A DNA stretch of 64,000 nt from Gari tellinella. Lineage: Eukaryota; Mollusca; Bivalvia; Cardiida; Psammobiidae. Under the pieces are notes generated by a model. That model ran no database searches and was not told the origin of the DNA. It saw only the letters and a program-made list of their open reading frames with translations. Of the stretch, positions 47,336-56,757 are shown one piece after another. The position numbers were made by a program, and so were the translations under genes. The first letter of the stretch is position 1. Each line of letters starts with the position of its first letter. The stretch is from NCBI GenBank assembly GCA_922989275.2, contig OV277868.1, positions 17,170,291 through 17,234,290 of the forward strand, written 5' to 3'.

Positions 47336-47389
47336 CATCTCATTCATTCTGATGAGTCCAAACAAGGACGAAACTAGTCAATGATATGT
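47336..47389 (+). ncRNA. type I hammerhead ribozyme, repeat 1
   Basis: CTGATGA (47349-47355), stem II GTCC/GGAC (47356-47359 with 47366-47369), GAAA (47370-47373), minimal stem III around AC-UA-GU, then the classic GUC cleavage triplet ending at 47379. Stem I pairs TCATT (47344-47348) with AATGA (47380-47384), extended by CAT/ATG after a bulge. All core residues are present, so cleavage is expected. Confidence 0.88.
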
Positions 47390-47617
47390 GACACCAAAGT
47401 AACATTCCAGCCGGGTTTTCTCTTGTCAGTTTTCTATATTTTTGTATTGTCTACTGCTTATGCTGACAAGGGAAAATTGTCTGGACCGAAATGGACAGTA
47501 CACAAACTGCAGAAGCTGCTCTTGCTTTGCTGTTTAGATAACCTAAACGGAACAAGTCTCCAGAAGAGGTCTGCTTCAAACAGGAGCAAGTCCCCAGAAG
47601 AGGTCTGCTTCAAATAG
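47381..47617 (+). CDS. 78-codon frame beginning just after the hammerhead cleavage site (speculative)
   Basis: The ATG lies two bases downstream of the predicted cleavage position. The frame starts MICDTKVTFQPG followed by LLSVFYIFVLSTAYADKG, which looks like a signal or membrane segment, and then runs across the repeat border into the first minisatellite units (SASNRSKSPEEV) before a stop. In repeat 2 the equivalent frame stops soon after the hydrophobic run. No similarity recognised and it may be chance; it is listed because its position in a would-be circular RNA is striking. Confidence 0.25.
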   Translation: MICDTKVTFQPGFLLSVFYIFVLSTAYADKGKLSGPKWTVHKLQKLLLLCCLDNLNGTSLQKRSASNRSKSPEEVCFK

Positions 47618-48010
47618 GAGCAAGTCCCCAGAGGAGCTGCTTCAAATAGGAGCAAGTCCCCAGAGGAGCTGCTTCAAATAGAAGCAAGTCCCCAGAGGAG
47701 CTGCTTCAAACAGGAGCAAATCCCCAGAGGAGCTGCTTCAAATAGGAGCAAGTCTCCAGAGGAGCTCCTTCAAATAGAAGCAAGTCCCCAGAGGAGCTGC
47801 TTCAAACAGAAACAAGTCCTCAGAGGAGCTGCTTCAAATAGGAGCAAGTCCCCAGAGGAGCTGCTTTAAATAGGAGCAAGTCCCCAGAGGAGCTGCTTCA
47901 AATAGGAGCAAGTCCCCAGAGGAGCTGCTTCAAACAGGAGCAAGTCCCCAGAGGAGCTGCTTCAAATAGAAGCAAGTCCACAGAAGAGCTGCTTCAAAAA
48001 GGATCAAGTC
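47555..48010 (+). repeat. 32-33 bp minisatellite, about 14 units
   Basis: The unit is GGAGCAAGTCCCCAGAGGAG followed by CTGCTTCAAATA, with small substitutions (AGGTCTGC, AAATAGAAGC, AAAAAGGATC at the end). It fills most of the interior of the retrozyme-like element. Confidence 0.95.
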
Positions 48011-48597
48011 TTCAGAAACCGGGCTCATAGAAGTTTCGGTTTGTAAACCTTCCTTTTCCTTTAGGAAGTCTAAACTAGCAAGGGTAGCAAGCTGTGGACG
48101 TGTCTATTCCCAACCAGCATCATTCTGTTTCCACTTATTTATGTCGTAGTATGTCACTATTCTTCTGAAGCATTGTGATGCTGGCTGTCGGTCAAACGCA
48201 AATATGGAAAACGTTACAGATGTCACTGAAAGGGGAACACAAAGGGTAACTGTTGTTCAAACAGTAACTGGTTGTTTCTTTCTATTTTATACCTGGGAAT
48301 TACTTTTTCTATCTTATCCATGGACACAAATAGTTGTTCCAACTAACCAAACCACATAATGTTGGTCTGCTGGTAAAAAATTGCCAATTTCTGGAGGTCT
48401 AAACAGAAGATCAAGCCTGTGTCTAAAATGAAGGAACAATTCTAAAGAAGAGTTGGTCCAGAAATCTACTTATAAATATACAGAGAAACAAGAAGATTTG
48501 AGAAGCAACTCCAGTCAAGGTCAATTGCTAAGTATGGATAAGATAGGACATGCTTAGGACTGCAAAACAGCAGCCATAGCAACAGATGACATCATGA

Positions 48598-48761
48598 TGA
48601 CGTCATGACATCAACTCGACGTTGTGACGTCATTATGTTGAAACCACATCAACTGATGACATCATAATGACTGTCATCATCAAAAGCTGTGTAAATAACA
48701 CATGCTTAGAAACCATGATGCCAAACAAAGGTCACATGGTAGCAACCGTCAGGTATAAAAG
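48598..48761 (+). promoter_or_regulatory. CRE pair and TATA box, repeat 2
   Basis: TGACGTCA at 48598-48605 and 48625-48632; TATAAAAG at 48754-48761. Same spacing as in repeat 1. Confidence 0.58.
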
Positions 48762-48779
48762 TGAGATGCCACAATGGTA

Positions 48780-48833
48780 CATCTCATTCATTCTGATGAG
48801 TCCAAACAAGGACGAAACTAGTCAATGATATGT
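48780..48833 (+). ncRNA. type I hammerhead ribozyme, repeat 2
   Basis: CTGATGA (48793-48799), GTCC/GGAC stem II, GAAA (48814-48817), GUC ending at 48823, stem I TCATT/AATGA. Identical in the core to the copy at 47336. Cleavage at both sites would release a 1444-nt RNA. Confidence 0.88.
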
Positions 48834-49065
48834 GACACCAAAGTAACATTCCAGCCGGGTTTTCTCTTGTCAGTTTTCTATATTTTTGTATTTTTGCATT
48901 GATTTCAATTATAGAATTACAGGTATTTACTACATTACATTAGCTAGAGATAAAGAATTTAGAATGCGAATAGATTTTGGGATGATATTACATCCCGAGG
49001 TCAATAAACAATTAAGAAGCATATATACCTTACTGTAACACAGACTCAATCCTTTACCTTTACCT

Positions 49066-49359
49066 TTACTCGTAGGTGTCGGTGGTCAAGTGGTAGGACG
49101 TTCGACTAGGAAGCGAGAGGGTCCTGGTTCGAGCCCTGTCAGGATCACTGACATTTTTCTGAGCAAACAATTAACCCTACATTGCTCCACTTCACCCTGG
49201 TGAATGAAATGGGTACCTGTGAGAGAAATAAGTCAATGTGTCATGGCTGCTACTAGCGCCGTATGTTAATGGCCGACTTGTGACTCGATGAACAGGGAGG
49301 TAATTGTAAAAGTCGGCAGAATATGATATACGTAAATGAAGACTTGAGAAACCCAAACA
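49066..49359 (+). mobile_element. tRNA-derived SINE with TTTACC flanking repeats
   Basis: A tRNA-like head (about 49077-49147) has an A-box (TGGTCAAGTGGTAGG) and B-box GGTTCGAGCC. The body holds CACCCTGGTGAATGAAATGG and GTACC, resembling the conserved central domain of broadly distributed animal SINEs (MetaSINE-like, from memory). TTTACCTTTACCT occurs at 49053-49065 and 49360-49372 as target duplication or tail-derived repeat. Confidence 0.72.
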
Positions 49360-49372
49360 TTTACCTTTACCT

Positions 49373-49588
49373 GATAGCCTATATGTAGTATTGAAGATAG
49401 GTGACTTCTAAAGCAGGTTGAAAATAAAGCAGAATGCGCCTTAAGGCGTATTCTGCTTTACTTTCAGACTGCTTTATGCTATCACGTGCTCAACTATAGA
49501 AAACATCCCCTATAATATATAAATAACTATTTTCTTTCCGCGGAGGAATAAATCATATTTGCTAAAAGGCGCTTCTAATGGGGAAGGG
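49373..49588 (+). mobile_element. family E MITE, 5'-truncated
   Basis: Central palindrome GAATGCGCCTTAAGGCGTATTC; ends GGGGAAGGG then TTAA. Its start is cut by the SINE junction at 49372, so the SINE may have inserted at its edge. Confidence 0.7.
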
Positions 49589-50314
49589 TTAACGCATTTA
49601 CTCACAAGTCCAACAACACATGCACTGACACATAGGTTGGATCTTGATCAGTATCAAAACTGCTTGACACTTGCATGAATTTTTTACAATCAACAACATA
49701 TAAATTCAAATTCATTAATCCAGATGGGCGAACAACCAACAAACAATGATATTGCAGTGACAGTGCTAACCGTTTCGAGCCAGGAGTCGCATAAAGTCGA
49801 CTATGCAAACAGTTAAGTTCACACTCCGTCTCATCAGGATTCAAACTGTTTGATTCTATTTTCGTTATTTTTAAGTCATGCTTCCTTAATTATAATATGG
49901 CAGGCAACAAAACTGAAGCAGACGACAATATACCTCACGATTAAAAACATAGAGTTCATCTTTTTCTCAACACAAATGTAGTATTCGATGAACTTGTATG
50001 TGATGTTAATTTAAACATGTTACTACTGTACTTCCGTCTGCTTAAAATGTCATCCGCAAAAATTCCCGTCGCCGAGTGACTTAGAGGCTGGTCCCTATCT
50101 TTACTTGATGCTGTACCAGTCTAGATGCAATTACATGTAGTAGGAGAGGATTACGTATCCAAGAACATTCCATTTATTTGCCTTGTCAAGTTACGTTGGT
50201 CTAATTGATAGCCAGACGGCCAATGATAAGATCAGTTGTTTGACTTCTGCCGTTGTCATTCAATTAAGATGTGCACCACATGAAGTGTATATCTATTATT
50301 TTTGTTGCTTTTTA

Positions 50315-50935
50315 TGCCCCCGGAATCTATAGATGCGGAGGCATATAGTAATCGTCCTGACCGTCCGTCCGTATGTAACAGGTTAAGTAGATTTTACCGT
50401 TTCGTCTAGCATCAACACCGCTTACTCAAATGCTTGGATACTTATACAGTTGATGACTTGGACTAATCTCTATCCACTAATATCACCCAACCTCGATGTA
50501 ATCGTCCTGACCGTCCGTCAGTCCGTAGGTAACAAGTTAAGTAGATTTTACCGTTTCGTCTAGCATCAACACCGCTTACTCAAATGCTTGGATACTTATA
50601 CAGTTGATGACTTGGACTAATCTCTATCCACTAATATCACCCAACCTCGATATAATCGTCCTGACCGTCCGTCAGTCCGTAGGTAACAAGTTAAGTAGAT
50701 TTTACCGTTTCGTCTAGCATCAACACCGTTTACTCAAATGCTTGGATACTTATACTGTTGATGACTTGGACCAATCTCTATCCACTAATATCACCCAACC
50801 TCGATTTTGACCTTGACCTTGACCTTATTTGGACTTAAAACATTTGAAGTGGGCTATTTCTTGGTTAAGTAGATTTTACCGTTTCGTCTAGTATCAACGC
50901 CGCTTACTACAATGCTACAATAGCCTCGTTTTAAC
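50315..50935. repeat. tandem repeat, about 150-bp units (three full, one partial)
   Basis: Units begin ATCGTCCTGACCGTCCGTC at 50351, 50501 and 50654, each with TAGATTTTACCGTTTCGTC and ending CACCCAACCTCGAT. A partial unit starts near 50863. The leading TTTATGCCCCCGGAATC is a bivalve-type repeat start. Confidence 0.88.
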
Positions 50936-51339
50936 TTAAAAATACGGATATGTTTGACTTAACCGAGCAAAAAATAATGCAATTCAAGTGTTGAAAAACC
51001 GGATGGTTCGAATTAAGCGAGTTCGAGATATCGAAGTTCTACTGTTTATGAATGTTTGAATATAAAACGTTTTGAGCATGGAAGTTGAAGCTCGGTAACT
51101 CCTTGTCCATGGATCAAGATAAGAGGACGCAAACTAAACATAACTATCCAACCTTTTTCTCACTTATTTCAGCACCGATTTCTATGATGTCACTTCTCAA
51201 AAGCATCGTTCCAATGAGCAGTAACACCTTAGGTTTTAATGCAGAAACTATAGTGAAGATGATGAAGAACTCCGCTAATCTAGAGCTTTGTTTGTCTAGT
51301 CTGGCTCAAAACGGACGTACTTGTACTATCACAAATGCA

Positions 51340-51545
51340 TTTTACCATGCCATGAGAAAACCTGACTTATTGCATTGCAAACAGTGTAGATCAAGGCTAG
51401 CCGTCGCATCAAATACACGGCGACTGGTATTGAGCTTCACTGTTTGACACCCATATGCATCAATAGCATTTTATGGAGCTGTATTCTATACGGTATTTAG
51501 TAGGGTAGACCAAACTCATATACATATCCTGGGTTGACAACAGTA
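51340..51545. repeat. palindrome-bearing repeat, copy 1 (relative at 63700)
   Basis: CATGAGAAAACCTGACTTAT, then GCAAACAGTGTAGATCAAGG with inverted GAGCTTCACTGTTTGACACC, then TATACGGTATTTAGTAG. The region at 63703-63860 shares all three blocks. Confidence 0.72.
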
Positions 51546-52501
51546 CAAAGCTTGTACAATGTTGCAATGCAAAAAGGATGAATTTGTTATGCACGTCTTC
51601 TCTACCGCAAAATATTCCAGCACAATGGATCGTTTTACCGTAGAATTGTATTTTCTTTTTACAAAAAAAACCAAACAAATTATTTAGTCTGTTTAAGGAA
51701 GAATAATAATTAAACATTTATCGTGCTTGAGAACGATCTCAGATTCAATGCAAACGCTTCATTACACTGGACTCACATGTCGACGGTTGTTTTATGTTAG
51801 CTGAAAGTACCATAAAAACCTTTCGGTGAGAGATTTTACTTTTGTACTGCTTCAAGTTGTCATCTACAGTTGACAATGACAGACGAAATTTTGATATGAG
51901 TCTCAAACAGTTGTGATCCTGATCAAACGGTCTGCGTCCAACCTGTTTTAAAACTCGATTCAAATCGCCTACGGTGTTGACGTAGTTAAGAAAGCAGATG
52001 CCAGTTGGACAAACGTTAAGAATCTCGTACGCGTCTAAATTGTTGTTATGCGCTACCTTTTTGCTCTGTCCTAGGGTCGTTTTCAACATTACTGCTTTTA
52101 TAGCAGATTGAAAGTTGTGTCTGTGCAGTTTGTAGCATTAATTTCGAATTAAGGGCTTTGAATGGAACATCACAAGGTTTTGAGAGATGATTTCCCCAAA
52201 GTGTTAGAAATGTAATTTGTTTCAACTACGTGTCTTCTTTAAATGTATTATGTCATGCTTTATCAGAGAACAGTTCAACTCTTTACATTTGTTTTGTCAC
52301 CAAGGATCGCTAGAATTGAATGTTTTTAGCAAGGAAAATTAATTTTGCTAAGATTTCTGACAGATATTATAAATATGAACAAAACATTCACATCCCTATT
52401 GTATTCGGGTGAATTCATTTAGCCATAGAATAATCCATATAAAACAGACGTTTTCAAGAGCGTTTCAATATATACATTTTATTCATTTCCAAACCAGACT
52501 T

Positions 52502-53608
52502 ATACCCCCATTTCACTAGACGGCGATCTATGGCGCTCTGTGAGAGCTCCGCAGGTCGCAAGGATCGCAATGAGTGCTACCTGAGCGCAAATGGATCCAT
52601 GAGCGCCAAGGTCGCGGTCGGTTAACTCCACTACACAAAGATCCGTGATGCTCTTGCCAGAACGCCATCAGATCGCCAATTGATCGCCTTAGTCGCAATC
52701 GGAGCGCTAATTGATCGCCAATGTCGTACCCGGAGCGCTATCGGATCACATTAGAGCGCCACAATGATCCAACAATGCAAAATAGTAGATATTTCGCGCT
52801 TCGTGGCGATCTGATAGTGATTATAAGTATGTTAAAATATCCGATAGTATTTTTTATCGATAGATCCAAATTGGTGTACCTCGACGCCTCATCCGGATCC
52901 AAACTGCTGTACACATATACAATGATGATACCAAAATGTGTGTTAATATGATTGCGTTCAACATTGATTTTAATGTGCGTTAGAACATCTGTAGAAGCAA
53001 TTAAATAAAAAACACATATTTCTAAAGACCTGTGGCAGTACGAACGTAATGCAGAAAGCTCCTATATGAATTGTCTGCATAACTTTGCTACTGCATTAAG
53101 TGGACACATGTCAAAAAGAAAGCAGCTATATGTATGGCTATTTGCCTAAACATCTGCTGCCGAATCTAAAACGAATGAGCGCGGTAGAAAGCCACAGGTC
53201 TTCATAGGATATCTCCTTAATCAGATCAAGTAGAGCGCTAACAGAGCTGTAATGGATCCCTATCGGTCGCCGACATCGCTATCGGATCTCTTTAGAGAGC
53301 CAAATATTGCGTTGGTCGCCATTGAAGCGCAAATAGAGCTCGGTGGATCGCATATTTGTCAGATTTGAGCGCCAACGGAGCGCAATCTGATCATTTAATG
53401 TCGCAGCATTTTTCATGAATTTAAAGTCGACCAATGACCATAACGTCGCTATCGGATCTAATAGATCGCTAACGGATCTCAATCGGAGTGTTATCTGATC
53501 GCAATCGGATTTTAAATGCCCTTAGATGGCCTCATCCTGAGGCGACCTATGGCGCCCTGTCGGAGCAGGGAGATCGCCATCGAGGGCCGTCTAGTGGAAT
53601 GAGGGTAT
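52502..53608. mobile_element. 1.1-kb TIR element filled with GATCGC-type degenerate array
   Basis: Ends ATACCCCCATTTCACTAGAC and (complement) ATACCCTCATTCCACTAGAC are inverted. The interior is rich in recurring GATCGC, GAGCGC and GGATCGCNAT motifs in both orientations, plus an A+T-rich centre. No transposase seen. Confidence 0.72.
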
Positions 53609-53779
53609 TAGGCTATAATCTTAAAATATGTTGGTCACACTTGTCGTCTATTAGGATCCACTTTGTTAAACCCTTCCCCCAATCGAAGAGCGCATTTTTT
53701 TTCTCAGCTAAGGAAATATATTTCCTAGTAAATATAAGCTTAAAGCATGTTAAAATTAAGCTAAATGCGCCTTAAGGCA

Positions 53780-54172
53780 CAGTGAAACCCCACTGAACCT
53801 GACATATGTTGGAAGAACATAATGTTCTGTTTGAGAGGGGCTTCTAGTTCAAATGGACTTTAACCAATAATTCAATAGTATATTTCTAATATTGAAGATA
53901 GCTGACCACTCACACAGGTTGAAAGTAAAGCAGAATACGCAAGACGCATTATTCTTTACTCTCAATCTGCTAGAGGTTATCATCTGCTACAATGTCATAA
54001 GTTGAACTTTTTTCTTTTGTGTAGGAAGAAAGCAAATAATTATGTAAAGAGTCGTGATTTGGGTGTAATGGGAACAATAATGAAGGGATTGAACCGGCAG
54101 CAAAGTTTGTGTCCGGTTAAGAGAGAATTCCGGTATTTGGAGGTTTCTGTTTGGAGGGGTGCCATTGTACTG
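53780..54172. mobile_element. TA-type MITE with CAGTGAAACCCC ends, containing family E remnant
   Basis: CAGTGAAACCCCACTGAACC start and GGAGGGGTGCCATTG end then TA. A family E-type palindrome remnant (GGTTGAAAGTAAAGCAGAAT) lies at about 53918-53975. Related to 46379-46639, which also holds a TTAA-type insert. Confidence 0.62.
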
Positions 54173-54557
54173 ACTGTTTGTTCAATTTTGAATCTGTCTG
54201 AAAAAAAGGCCCTTTAGCGGTCGAAATATTTAGATAGAGCAATGTTATAATTTAATGCAACATTTTCAGGCAAATTCAATTTTCAGAACTCCGTTGAACT
54301 ACGGCTGCGTTTCGTTTTTGTAGAAACGGTGGCAAACGTTGTTGTAAGGATGGAATCGTTGTTTTGAGGAGCGTTGTAGAAAGTGAGCACTGTTTTTAAA
54401 AACGTGATTAAGCCACATTTTAACTGAAAAAGACACGGGCCACTTCGAGTTTGAGACCAAGAGGTTCGACTGTCTTAAAACAGAAGTTCCTAGCACACTA
54501 CGCATCTCTTTAAAAGAAAGTGTGCACGCTATGCAGACGGACTGATTCAACGCTATA

Positions 54558-54803
54558 CAGTGGAGAATCTGTTATTCTTTCCCAATAAACGCGTTTACGC
54601 TAAAACTATTATTTGCAGTGCAAACAGTTTGGAGCCAGATCAGACGCCGGGTAACCCGGCGTCTGATCAGGCTCCAAACTGTTTGCCACCTAGATAAACA
54701 TGAATTATCAGAATTGTCCAAAAGTTGTACTTTTCTACGTTTTAGTGTTTTGCGTTTGCGTACGTTTGCGTTTAAACGGGAAAGAATAACAGATTCTCCA
54801 CTG
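54558..54803 (+). mobile_element. family A MITE, intact 246-bp copy
   Basis: TA at 54556-54557 and 54804-54805; ends CAGTGGAGAATCTGTTATTC. Perfect central palindrome at about 54620-54688. Confidence 0.9.
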
Positions 54804-54856
54804 TAAATAGTAAACCTTTACAATTTATACACAACCATTAATTGAAATGTTATTAA

Positions 54857-55268
54857 CCCCTTCACTGCCTTACCCCGAGTGCACTAGTTATAACATAACG
54901 CGGCGTCTGACCAGGATCCAAACTGTTTGACAGGGCTGCCATTTCTCCGGATTTTCCCTAAATCTTCAGATTTTTTTCTAGTACATGGTAGCTTAAAGTA
55001 GGCTGAAAGTAAAGCAGAATGCGCCTAAGGCGCATTCTGCTTTACTTCCAGTCTGCTTTAAGCAGCCATGTGTCAAAAAACTATACACAGGCGATGGGAT
55101 AAAGGTGCGATTCGTAAAATCGCACTTGAATTTTTATATCAACTTATGGCAACCTTGGTTTGACACTCATTTCAATATTTCGTAAGTCAAAATACCTAAG
55201 ATTTAAATTAGAGAAATGGAAGCAGACGACAAATGTTTGAAATGGATGACGTCATGGCAGCGAAGGAG
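54857..55268 (-). mobile_element. family D MITE interrupted by a CAGGGCTGCC element
   Basis: TTAA at 54853-54856 and 55269-55272. The host reads CCAAACTGTTTGACA, is interrupted, and resumes at GTTTGACACTCATTTC. Confidence 0.75.
54933..55157. mobile_element. insertion with GGGCTGCCA ends and 8-bp duplication
   Basis: GTTTGACA at 54925-54932 and 55158-55165 flank it. Inverted termini CAGGGCTGCCA and CAAGGTTGCCA, and a central family E-like palindrome (GAATGCGCCTAAGGCGCATTC). An 8-bp duplication with CAGGG-like ends suggests hAT, with two bases of border ambiguity. Confidence 0.68.
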
Positions 55269-55346
55269 TTAATTATTCGGACAGTTTATGGGGCACAGTA
55301 GTGTTACAGCTAAGTGCAGATTGATACACAATTCAGTTAAGATTTA

Positions 55347-55505
55347 ACCCATTGGCGCCCAGTGGATTATTCCATGCTTATATATTAGATTAATACATTT
55401 CTTATCTACATGTCAGGGGTGCCTGGTCAAAATTTTCATTTTCGTTTTGTATTATATTGCAATTCCTACTAGCAAATAGTGAAGACTCTGATGAGATGCC
55501 GCGAA
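55347..55505. mobile_element. family B MITE fragment
   Basis: TTAACCCATTGGCGCCCAGTG, TATATTAGATTAATAC, GGGGTGCCTGGTCAAAATTT and GACTCTGATGAGATGCCGCG; right half missing. Confidence 0.65.
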
Positions 55506-56685
55506 GTTATTTGTTTAATTATTCTCTTTGATTTTATGGCTGAATACATGTCACAAAAATGTGACGTGTGTTTGGATATATTTTTCTTTGAAAAATGACC
55601 TTTGAGGTCGAAAGTTAGATAATAGCAGTTCTTTAGATAAATAGTTTTAACTGAAGAAAAGTTGAATATGACATGATCGGTTTTTTTTCATCCAGATCAG
55701 ACGCCGCGTTTGATCTAAGTCCAAGGAGTGAAACGTATGTTTTACTATGGGGACCGTTAAAGATAAGTGTGCTTATGTAGTAACCGAAATAGATACATGT
55801 ATATACTTATTGTCGTACAGGTCGTTCGCTAAATACCGATTACATAGGCTCGTGTGCTTAAACTGAAATAACATATCAACTCAAATCCTAGTGACGATGT
55901 TTTTGTCCGAAACATTTGTTAAAAAGACACGTGTTCGACATTTCTGATTAATAGGCGCCAATGACGAATTACGTAATTTACGGGCTCATTCTTACCACAC
56001 GATGAACGGAAGTGAGGAGGTGTCATGTGTCATTCTACGTGACAAACACCCATTTGACAGTAATTTGTTAATCTCCAAAGAAAATTCATCATGGACGTGA
56101 AAAAATAGTCTCCTTAATTGTTACTGCAGTGTTTAGTCCCGACTCTTTTTGATATATGTATTTTCTAGTAACCAAAGTTAATGCCTGAAATATGTTTAAT
56201 TCATAACAGCAGTAAACCGTGGGAAAGAATTGCCGGGGAGAAATATTAGGCCTCCTTACAAGATGCGACTGAAATTGTCGCAGGATATAACCACATCCTG
56301 TAATTAATATGAAATACAATAAACTATTTATTACTTTATGATTTAGTATACACTTACAGATAAATTAAGCGAGACCTAAAATATGATGGAATTTGGAATA
56401 TTTTAGACAAAGTTAGTTTTACATGTCAACGTTTGGGCAGAATAGTATTGTTTTAATTCTTCAATATTTTCGCCATCGCCTTACCGTGTATAACAGGTAA
56501 ATAACTAAATATCAAACCACACTGTCATTTGTAAAACAGTTCAGATACTGGATTCGGTTGCTAAACATGCCCTAATCAGGCGCGAGGATAGAACTCCCAG
56601 CGCAACTATGAACGTCTTCTGAAGATAATGAAAGTGTTAAACAACAGAGAATGTGTTAAACAACATTGTAGTAGGTTGGAACTAA

Positions 56686-56757
56686 CAGTGGAGAATAAAA
56701 TATTTTTTTCTCAATAAACACGTGCAAACAAAACTTTTGAGCCAAATCAGACTAAGG
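56686..56757 (+). mobile_element. family A MITE fragment beside the 1.9-kb element
   Basis: CAGTGGAGAATAAAATATT and TGAGCCAAATCAGACTAAGG are the left half of a family A copy, cut at the TTAA border of the neighbouring element. Confidence 0.6.

Larger units (their letters stand above)
46695..47448 (+). repeat. terminal direct repeat 1 of the retrozyme-like element
   Basis: About 99% identical by eye to 48138-48892. Distinguishing bases include CACTTTTC versus CACTATTC and GCCTGTTTC versus GCCTGTGTC. Contains CREs, TATA box and hammerhead in that order. Confidence 0.92.
48138..48892 (+). repeat. terminal direct repeat 2 of the retrozyme-like element
   Basis: Second copy of the 755-bp repeat, followed by the candidate 9-bp duplication CATTGATTT (48897-48905). 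Its promoter would read into flanking DNA. Confidence 0.92.
46687..48905 (+). mobile_element. retrozyme-like element: two direct repeats, each with a hammerhead ribozyme
   Basis: Direct repeats 46695-47448 and 48138-48892 (about 755 bp, differing at roughly seven positions by eye) flank 690 bp dominated by a minisatellite. Each repeat has two TGACGTCA motifs, a TATAAAAG box and a complete hammerhead. The 9-bp sequence CATTGATTT occurs at 46687-46695 and 48897-48905, next to the outer borders, as a candidate target duplication. There is no reverse transcriptase, no primer-binding site and no polypurine tract that I can see. The layout recalls plant retrozymes (hammerheads in LTRs) more than the short animal ones. 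HHR-to-HHR monomer: 1444 nt. Confidence 0.8.

Noticed and set aside
47458..47655. Minus-strand frame with repeated LLLFEADL, a possible repeat protein
   Set aside because: Reading of the minisatellite; frame varies between 32- and 33-bp units and ends quickly.
46695..48892. Conventional LTR retrotransposon
   Set aside because: No gag-pol, no convincing primer-binding site after repeat 1, no polypurine tract before repeat 2, no TG...CA ends, and a 9-bp rather than 4-6 bp candidate duplication.
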